Source: Lachnospiraceae bacterium (GTDB lineage: Bacteria > Bacillota > Clostridia > Lachnospirales > Lachnospiraceae). From it: 61,472 bases of DNA. Under the pieces are notes generated by a model. The model searched no databases. It was given only the letters and a program-made list of their open reading frames with translations, and had not been told where the DNA came from. Where the stretch lies: assembly GCA_017450105.1 (NCBI GenBank), contig JAFSXC010000121.1, positions 1 to 61,472 of the forward strand, in the 5' to 3' direction. How positions within the stretch are numbered: position 1 is the first letter of the stretch; the number at the start of each line of letters is the position of its first letter. This document shows positions 55,765 to 61,472 of this stretch, piece by piece. The translations under genes and the position numbers were made by a program.

Positions 55765-56823
55765 ATGAAGCCTATGGATATCGTAGTGCTGTCAGGCGGG
55801 CTCTCTCCGGAGCGGGACGTGTCCTTTGTGACCGGACGAGAGGTGACAAAGGCCTTGAGAGAGCGAGGCCATCGGGTTTTGATGATCGACCTGTTTCTCG
55901 GCTTCGGGAAGGAAGGGGATCCGATGGATTCGGTCTTTGAACATACCGAAGAGCTCTCCTTCCAGGCTCCACCGATACCGGAGATCGCTCCGGATCTTGA
56001 GGCGGTAAGGGCCTCGCGGGAGGATTCCTCGCCATCGCTGATCGGTCCGAACGTCATTTCCGTCTGCCGAAAGGCAGACATGGTCTTTATGGCGCTCCAC
56101 GGCGCCAGCGGTGAAGACGGCAGAGTTCAGGCAGCCTTTGATCTGTATGGGGTGAAATATACCGGAAGCGGCTATCTGTCCAGTGCCATTTCCATGGACA
56201 AGGGAGTCGCGAAGTCGTTTCTGATCCATGCCGGAGTACCGGTGCCGGAGGGCATCGTAATCCGTAAATATGAAAATGCCCGTGAGCGGATCGAACGGGA
56301 GATGCAGCTTCCCTATATTGTAAAGCCGCTGTGCGGCGGAAGCTCCATCGGTGTCTCCATTGTAAGGAAGCCTGAGGAGCTGGAGCCGGCCCTTATTGAG
56401 GCAAGGCGCTGGGAAAAGGAATTCATCGTGGAACGCTTTATCGAAGCGCGGGAGTTCTCGGTCTGTGTCCTGAAGGGCGAGGCGCTCCCGGTGATCGAGA
56501 TCGCTCCGTTAACAGGCTTTTACGACTACAAAAACAAATACAAAGCCGGCTCTACGGTGGAAACCTGTCCGGCAGAGCTTTCCGAAGAAAAGACGAAGGA
56601 AATGCAGAAATATGCCTGTATGGCGGCGGAAGCCCTCGGTCTTTCCACCTATGCGCGAATGGATTTCCTGATGGATCGCAAGGAGCATATTTACTGTCTG
56701 GAGGCCAATACCCTTCCCGGGATGACGCCCACCAGCCTGATTCCTCAGGAAGCGCAGGCCGTGGGAATCTCCTTCCCCGAGCTCTGCGAAAAGCTGATCG
56801 AAATCTCTATGGAGGAAAAATGA
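55765..56823 (+). CDS. ddl: D-alanine--D-alanine ligase
   Basis: Makes the D-Ala-D-Ala dipeptide used by MurF. The 352-aa ATP-grasp enzyme starts MKPMDIVVLSGGLSPERDVS, with ALHGASGEDGRVQAA, the ATP-binding VKPLCGGSSIGVSIV, and the catalytic EANTLPGMTPTSLIPQ. The FYDYKNKYKAG loop fits D-Ala rather than D-lactate or D-Ser ligases, though this is only by pattern. The start is 1 nt after the hpf stop; the end overlaps murF. Confidence 0.94.
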   Translation: MKPMDIVVLSGGLSPERDVSFVTGREVTKALRERGHRVLMIDLFLGFGKEGDPMDSVFEHTEELSFQAPPIPEIAPDLEAVRASREDSSPSLIGPNVISVCRKADMVFMALHGASGEDGRVQAAFDLYGVKYTGSGYLSSAISMDKGVAKSFLIHAGVPVPEGIVIRKYENARERIEREMQLPYIVKPLCGGSSIGVSIVRKPEELEPALIEARRWEKEFIVERFIEAREFSVCVLKGEALPVIEIAPLTGFYDYKNKYKAGSTVETCPAELSEEKTKEMQKYACMAAEALGLSTYARMDFLMDRKEHIYCLEANTLPGMTPTSLIPQEAQAVGISFPELCEKLIEISMEEK

Positions 56824-58205
56824 AGAAGCTGACTTTGGAAGAAATTTCGGAAGCGTGCCGCGGCACGCTTCTGTCTGTGCAGGGACAGTTGGCGCGAAGG
56901 GTCTCCGGCGTTGTTATCGATAACCGGAAGCTTTCTCCGGGTGACCTGTTTTTTGCTTTATCCGGAGAGCGGACCGACGGCCATCGATATGTAGAGCAGG
57001 CCCTTGCCGACGGTGCCGCGGCCTGCGTTGTGGAGAGGCTCCCGCAGCGGATTACCGGGCCTCTGATCCTGGTTCGTTCCACAAGAGAAGCGCTGATGAA
57101 TCTGGCAGCGTATTACCGGGGTCTGCTGAACGTTAAGGTCGTCGGTATTACCGGCAGCGTCGGCAAAACCAGTACCAAGGAAACCGTGGCGGCTGTACTC
57201 TCGGAAAAATACAGGGTTTTGAAAACGGACGGTAATTTCAATAACGAAATCGGCCTTCCTCTGACCATTTTCCGGCTGGAGGAGGACGACGAAATTGCCG
57301 TGCTTGAAATGGGAATCTCCGATTTCGGCGAAATGAGCCGGCTTTCCGCTGTAGCAAGGCCCGATGTCGGCGTGATTACGAACATCGGGGTCTGCCACCT
57401 GGAAAATCTGAAAACCCGGGACGGAATCCTGAAGGCCAAGACCGAAATGTTTGATAATCTTACAGAAAACGGCATAGCGGTCCTGAACGGAGGAGATGAC
57501 AAGCTCCGGACGGTTCGGTCGGTAAACGGCAAAGCGCCTCTGCTTTTCGGACTGAAGGAGGAGGAAAACGGGGAGAGCTTTCTGGCCAGCGCCTCGGACG
57601 TAACACCCCGTGGGTTGAAGGAATTAAGCTTTACTCTGCATCTCCCCGGCGTGGAGGTACGGAATGTGACCCTCTCGGCCATCGGCAGGCACAATGTCTA
57701 TAATGCCTTATGTGCTGCGGCAGTCGGGACAGCCCTGTCCATGACGCCGGACGAGATCGCTCTGGGACTCGGGAAATACCGTACCATCGCCGGCCGGTCC
57801 AATATCATCGAAACGGAAGACCTTACGATCATCGATGACTGCTACAATGCGAATCCCGTTTCCATGAAGGAGGCCTTCCATGTCCTGGAGCTGGCCGAGG
57901 GCAGGAAAATAGCGGTTCTGGGGGATATGGGAGAGCTGGGCGACGAAGAGAAGGAGCTGCATCGGGAGGTGGGTTCCTGCTTTCTCGAAACCGCCATCGA
58001 TACAGCCTTTGTGGTGGGTGACCTCATGCAATACTTTGCCGAAGAGGTAAAAAAGGATCCCGGAAAAAAAGTTTTCTGGTTCGAAAACCGTGAAGCCATG
58101 ACCGAAGCATTGACCGCCTATCTTCAAAAGGGAGATACTGTTCTGGTCAAGGCCTCCCATTTCATGGATTTCCCCAAGGTGGTAGAGGAGCTGAAAAACC
58201 TATGA
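56820..58205 (+). CDS. murF: UDP-MurNAc-tripeptide--D-Ala-D-Ala ligase
   Basis: Adds D-Ala-D-Ala to the UDP-MurNAc tripeptide, the last cytoplasmic step before lipid linkage. The 461-aa Mur ligase has the N-terminal substrate domain (VSGVVIDNRKLSPGDLFFAL), ATP loop GITGSVGKTSTKE near residue 104, EMGISDFGEMSRL and DDCYNANPVSMKEA. It overlaps ddl by 4 nt and plsC by 4 nt. Confidence 0.97.
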   Translation: MKKLTLEEISEACRGTLLSVQGQLARRVSGVVIDNRKLSPGDLFFALSGERTDGHRYVEQALADGAAACVVERLPQRITGPLILVRSTREALMNLAAYYRGLLNVKVVGITGSVGKTSTKETVAAVLSEKYRVLKTDGNFNNEIGLPLTIFRLEEDDEIAVLEMGISDFGEMSRLSAVARPDVGVITNIGVCHLENLKTRDGILKAKTEMFDNLTENGIAVLNGGDDKLRTVRSVNGKAPLLFGLKEEENGESFLASASDVTPRGLKELSFTLHLPGVEVRNVTLSAIGRHNVYNALCAAAVGTALSMTPDEIALGLGKYRTIAGRSNIIETEDLTIIDDCYNANPVSMKEAFHVLELAEGRKIAVLGDMGELGDEEKELHREVGSCFLETAIDTAFVVGDLMQYFAEEVKKDPGKKVFWFENREAMTEALTAYLQKGDTVLVKASHFMDFPKVVEELKNL

Positions 58206-58948
58206 TCTATACCATTATCTCGATCCTGTATCTGCTTTTATTCGCCATATTGAGCCTTATTATGTACCCCTTGTGCTGGATCGTCCGAAAATGTAATCAA
58301 AAGCGGGGGGACTATATGGCGCTTCATTATGTGCAGTGGGGCCTTCGCAGTGTGCGGCACACCACGGGGCTGAAGCTTTCCGTACACGGGCTGTCCAACA
58401 TACCAAAGGATAAAGCGGTTCTTTTCGTGGGAAACCACCGCAGCATCTTTGATACGGTGGTCTCCTATGGGCTGCTTCCGCGCCTGACCGGCTATATCGG
58501 GAAGGAGGAGCTGTCCCATATTCCGGTGGTTTCTCCCTGGATGAGAAAGCTTTACTGCCTCTTTCTTCCCCGGGACGACCTGAAAAAAAGTCTTGAGATC
58601 ATTCTGACCGCTGCGGACCAACTGAAAAACGGTATTTCCATGACGATCTTTCCAGAGGGAACCAGGAACAAGACCGAGGACTATCTGCTTCCCTTTAAGG
58701 CCGGAGCCTTTAAGCCGGCCGAAAGAGCAAGGGTTCCGGTTGTTCCGATGGTCTTTTCCTATGACGGGCCCGTTCTGGAGCAGAGCTTTCCCCATCTGAA
58801 GAAGGTGCGGGTCGTCTTTTCCGTGGGTGAGCCGGTCGAAACCGCTTCCTACACGAGGGACGACTGGAAGGCCCTTCCGGAGACCTTATCCGAGCGTATG
58901 GAGGCCCTTTTAAGGGAACAGAGGAAGGAATTGTTCGGAAAGGAATGA
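58202..58948 (+). CDS. plsC: 1-acyl-sn-glycerol-3-phosphate acyltransferase
   Basis: Forms phosphatidic acid for membrane lipids. The 248-aa protein has one N-terminal membrane segment (IISILYLLLFAILSLIMYPL) and the acyltransferase motifs GNHRSIFDT (NHx4D), FLPRDDLKKS and FPEGTRNK. It is coupled to murF by ATGA overlap, joining wall and membrane synthesis. Confidence 0.94.
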   Translation: MIYTIISILYLLLFAILSLIMYPLCWIVRKCNQKRGDYMALHYVQWGLRSVRHTTGLKLSVHGLSNIPKDKAVLFVGNHRSIFDTVVSYGLLPRLTGYIGKEELSHIPVVSPWMRKLYCLFLPRDDLKKSLEIILTAADQLKNGISMTIFPEGTRNKTEDYLLPFKAGAFKPAERARVPVVPMVFSYDGPVLEQSFPHLKKVRVVFSVGEPVETASYTRDDWKALPETLSERMEALLREQRKELFGKE

Positions 58949-59000
58949 CCCCACATCTTGTGTTTTAGTAAATTTATAGTCTAAAATCTAGTTGTTTTTC

Positions 59001-59030
59001 TTGACATTTCTCCCCTCTCTGTGCTATATT
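59001..59030 (+). promoter_or_regulatory. Promoter for veg
   Basis: Consensus TTGACA -35 (59001-59006), 18-nt spacer ending TGC, and TATATT -10 (59025-59030). The leader is about 43 nt. Confidence 0.85.
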
Positions 59031-59078
59031 CGAAAAGGTTTTGAAAATCCTAAGCACAAAGAGGAGGAGTAAACGTCC

Positions 59079-59351
59079 ATGGAACAGAAAGAGATCGATA
59101 AGATTCGTTCATCCATTCTTCAGCAGTGCGGAAGCAAGGTGATGATTCAGTTGGATCGGGGAAGAAACAAGATCGATATCCAGTCCGGTGTGATCCAGAA
59201 CGCCTACCCAAGTGTCTTTACAATTCTTGTGGATGATAAAAACGAAAACAATCCTCCCCAGCTTCTGTCCTTCAGTTATACGGATGTGGTAACGAAAGAT
59301 ATCCGTATGAAACTTCTGATGGATGACCGGCGGAGAAAGCTGGAGGTATAA
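59079..59351 (+). CDS. veg: Veg family protein
   Basis: A 90-aa cytosolic protein with the family patterns IDKIRSSILQQCGSKVMIQLDRGRNK (read in parts) and SGVIQNAYPSVFTI, then LSFSYTDVVTKDI. Veg is strongly expressed in Bacillus and is reported to stimulate biofilm gene expression; its biochemical role is unclear. ATG at 59079 after AGGAGGAG. Own promoter and terminator. Confidence 0.93.
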   Translation: MEQKEIDKIRSSILQQCGSKVMIQLDRGRNKIDIQSGVIQNAYPSVFTILVDDKNENNPPQLLSFSYTDVVTKDIRMKLLMDDRRRKLEV

Positions 59352-59359
59352 GAGAAAAA

Positions 59360-59390
59360 AAAGAGCTGCAGTCGCAGCTCTTTATTATTT
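59360..59390. terminator. Bidirectional terminator between veg and the SGNH hydrolase
   Basis: Perfect 10-bp AAAGAGCTGC/GCAGCTCTTT stem with a 4-nt loop (59360-59383), flanked by A-rich DNA on the left and a T-rich run on the right. It can stop both convergent transcripts. Confidence 0.85.
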
Positions 59391-60116
59391 CAGAACATCC
59401 CGTATCTTTTCATAAATAAATTCAGCAATCCTTGTATTTCCGTAATCGTTCGGATGGACTCCGTCGGAGTACCATTCCGGGTGGTCCTCGGTCAGCTCCT
59501 GAAGATTGATCAGGCCGACGCGCGCCTGCCTGGCCGCCTTTCTAATAATGGGCGCAACCTCTTCGGTAAGGATCCTTTCAGAGATGTCGTACGGCGGCAC
59601 CTCCTGCCCTCTTCCGGGATAAGCGTGGGGCGGAATCATCAGCCAGATATGCGTTACCGTTTTGATTTTCTTGATGACCTCGATCCAGTCGTCCAATTCC
59701 CAGGAAAACCTGGCGCTGTTCCAGTTCTGAGGCTTTGTGTCATTCGAACCGAGCATAAAAAGAACCGCTTCCGGCCGGAGCTTTTCCAGCATTGGGTAAT
59801 ACCCCTTTGGATCCGTCCGATAAGGGAAATCCCCCTCATCCTGAAGCGTTCTGCTCCCGATCCCGAGATTCAGAGTCTGAAATTCCGGCCCCAGGAGCTG
59901 TCCCAGCTTCGTCACCCATACCTTTTTTTCCCTTCCTCTTATAACGCCGGAGCCGAAGGTAACGCTGTCCCCGACGCAGGCGATCCGCCTTTTCGTAGGA
60001 TCCGGCTTTTCCGGCCGCGCAAAGGGCACCCGGATATACGGCAGCGCCGCAGCGGTGGCAGAAACAAAAAGCCCTGCTATCGCCGCACCGATTGCGATTT
60101 TTCCCTTGTTTTTCAT
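59385..60116 (-). CDS. SGNH/GDSL-type hydrolase, probably membrane-anchored or secreted
   Basis: A 243-aa esterase-fold protein. The N-terminal hydrophobic stretch (KIAIGAAIAGLFVSATAAAL) is a signal or anchor. The four SGNH blocks follow: VGDSVTFGSG (Ser near residue 51), NLGIGSRT (Gly), LGSNDTKP (Asn) and DGVHPNDYG (Asp and His near 218). The substrate is unknown; acyl or acetyl groups on surface glycans are usual for the family. ATG at 60114-60116. Confidence 0.9.
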   Translation of the reverse strand: MKNKGKIAIGAAIAGLFVSATAAALPYIRVPFARPEKPDPTKRRIACVGDSVTFGSGVIRGREKKVWVTKLGQLLGPEFQTLNLGIGSRTLQDEGDFPYRTDPKGYYPMLEKLRPEAVLFMLGSNDTKPQNWNSARFSWELDDWIEVIKKIKTVTHIWLMIPPHAYPGRGQEVPPYDISERILTEEVAPIIRKAARQARVGLINLQELTEDHPEWYSDGVHPNDYGNTRIAEFIYEKIRDVLK

Positions 60117-60240
60117 GCTTCTCCTCTATAATCGCCAGTTTATGTCTGATTAAATCCGGTCGGATACGAATACCGTATGCGGCCAAAAAAAGCCTGCTAA
60201 CAGTATTTGGCTCCTATCGACCGGTCTCCATTTCCGGAAA

Positions 60241-61472
60241 TTACCGGTTCGACCGTCTCCAGATATTCATCTTCTCCGCTTCCTTGATCAGCTCATCGCG
60301 GAACTCGGGGTGCGCTAATCCGATAAGCGCCTCAGCCCTCTGCCATGCACTCAGACCCTTTAAGTTCACCATGCCGTATTCCGTCACAACATACATGACC
60401 GAAGGGCGGGTATCCGTTACAACAGAGCCCGGATGCAGGGTCGGAAGGATCCGCGAGCGGAGCTTTCCCTCTCTGTCGGAGAAGGTTGAGGAGCAGCAGA
60501 TAAAGCTCTTTCTTCCCTTGGAGATATAAGCGCCGAGAACGAAGTCCATCTGGCCGCCGGCCCCGCTGATCTGCTTGATTCCGGAGGATTCCGCGGAAAT
60601 CTGGCCAAAAAGATCCAGATCTACGGTATTGTTGATCGATATAAAGTTATCGAGCTGGGCGATCGTCCGCGCGTCGTTGGTGTAGCTGACAGGAGCACTC
60701 ATCAGCTCCGGGTTGTCATGAATGTAGTCGTACATCTTTTTGGTTCCGCAGCCGAAGGCAAAGGTCTGGCGGAAGCGGTCGATGTTCTTCTTGGAACCGT
60801 TGATCTTTCCGGCCTTGGCGATATCTACAAAGGCATCCACATACATTTCGGTATGCACGCCCAGGTCCTTCAGATCCGATTCGGCGATCATCTGACCGAC
60901 CGCATTCGGCATCCCGCCGATCCCGAGCTGCAGGCAGGCGCCATCTGGGATCTCGTTTACGATGATCTCGGCAACCTTCTTATCCACCTCAGAAGGCTCT
61001 CCTCCGGCCAGCTCGCCGATGGGAGGATTATCCCCTTCTACGATCATATCCACCCTGGAAATATGGATATCGTTTTCAAAGCCGCCGAGACAGCGGGGCA
61101 TGTTTTTGTTTACTTCGACGATAACGATATCAGCCATTTCGCAAACCGCCGTCAGATGGGAGGCGTTGGGTCCGAAGTTAAAGAATCCGCTGTTGTCCAT
61201 CGGAGTAACCGTAATCATCGCGACATGAGGCCGGTTTTCCGGAGTCATGTCCCGATAATAGCGAGGAAGCTCCGAATAGCGTAAGGGACTGTAGAAGGAG
61301 CAGCCCCGGCTGATCAGCTTCCGCTCGACACCGGACATATGCCAGGAATTCCAGGTAAAATGCTCTGCCGCATCCTCCCGGTCAAAAATAGCAGGCTGCT
61401 TCAGAAGGATCGCGCCTCTGACCTTTACGTCCGTAAGCTCATCCGTACGTTTCGCAAGAGCGCGGTCCAGCG
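60241..61472 (-). CDS. Butyryl-CoA:acetate CoA-transferase, N-terminus cut by window edge
   Basis: Transfers CoA from butyryl-CoA to acetate, the last step of butyrate formation in many gut anaerobes. About 410 residues are visible. [11 protein letters not shown] and [10 protein letters not shown] are present; these are the conserved stretches used for degenerate detection of this gene in Lachnospiraceae and Ruminococcaceae. Other family features are GIGGMPNAV, the HTEMYVD segment that holds the catalytic Glu in this fold, and [13 protein letters not shown]. 4-hydroxybutyrate CoA-transferases are close relatives, so substrate preference is not certain. The frame runs off the right edge. Confidence 0.85.
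   Translation of the reverse strand, partial: LDRALAKRTDELTDVKVRGAILLKQPAIFDREDAAEHFTWNSWHMSGVERKLISRGCSFYSPLRYSELPRYYRDMTPENRPHVAMITVTPMDNSGFFNFGPNASHLTAVCEMADIVIVEVNKNMPRCLGGFENDIHISRVDMIVEGDNPPIGELAGGEPSEVDKKVAEIIVNEIPDGACLQLGIGGMPNAVGQMIAESDLKDLGVHTEMYVDAFVDIAKAGKINGSKKNIDRFRQTFAFGCGTKKMYDYIHDNPELMSAPVSYTNDARTIAQLDNFISINNTVDLDLFGQISAESSGIKQISGAGGQMDFVLGAYISKGRKSFICCSSTFSDREGKLRSRILPTLHPGSVVTDTRPSVMYVVTEYGMVNLKGLSAWQRAEALIGLAHPEFRDELIKEAEKMNIWRRSNR

Overview
The window reads as chromosomal DNA of a low-to-mid GC Gram-positive anaerobe, most likely a butyrate-forming member of the Lachnospiraceae or a close clostridial relative. This is inferred from the clostridial rpmG-secE-nusG-rplKAJL-rpoBC-str cluster, strong AGGAGG ribosome binding sites, the long (about 390 aa) ribose-phosphate pyrophosphokinase, the paired GlgC/GlgD, the FliD-like and YvyF-like proteins, and a butyryl-CoA:acetate CoA-transferase at the right edge. 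I see no rRNA, tRNA, CRISPR array, prophage or insertion-sequence transposase. The region is core chromosome, broken up by several short palindromic repeats.

Layout. 1-15.9 kb (minus strand) is the transcription/translation super-cluster: rpmG, secE, nusG, rplK, rplA, an L10 leader, rplJ, rplL, rpoB, rpoC, then rpsL, rpsG, fusA and tuf (cut by the edge). A family 8 glycosyltransferase sits between rpoC and rpsL. 16.2-17.5 kb (plus) is an isolated FliD-like gene. 17.5-29.2 kb (minus) is a nucleoside scavenging unit (udp, a BMP lipoprotein, ABC ATPase and two permeases, cdd, deoC, deoB), followed by translationally coupled genes for a YbhN-like membrane protein, a 71-78 aa protein, a TetR regulator, an MntP-like transporter and a CgeB-like glycosyltransferase.

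29.2-37.5 kb (minus) is a tightly packed run: two membrane proteins of unknown function, cdaA, cdaR, glmM, an HPr-like protein with Ser in place of the phosphorylated His15, a response regulator without output domain, a DAHP synthase and proA. It couples c-di-AMP synthesis and UDP-GlcNAc precursor supply to unusual signalling proteins and is the most interesting block here. 37.5-50.5 kb (minus) carries yvyF-like, comF, murA, a PrsA-like lipoprotein, mfd, pth, prs, a DnaC/DnaI-like helicase loader, a DnaD-type protein and murC, with DnaA-box-like sites upstream of the replication genes.

50.7-53.4 kb (plus) is glgC-glgD-spoVG; 53.5-54.7 kb (minus) a class B sortase with a possible substrate; 55.1-59.4 kb (plus) a 33-aa membrane peptide, hpf, ddl, murF, plsC and veg; 59.4-61.5 kb (minus) an SGNH hydrolase and the partial CoA-transferase.

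Regulatory highlights are a read-through terminator whose 5' arm contains the rpoB promoter -10, an L10 autoregulatory leader, a terminator between the nucleoside-binding lipoprotein and its ABC genes, and two elements that share the terminal sequence GTTACTGTTCAC. All assignments come from reading motifs and context; no database search was run.
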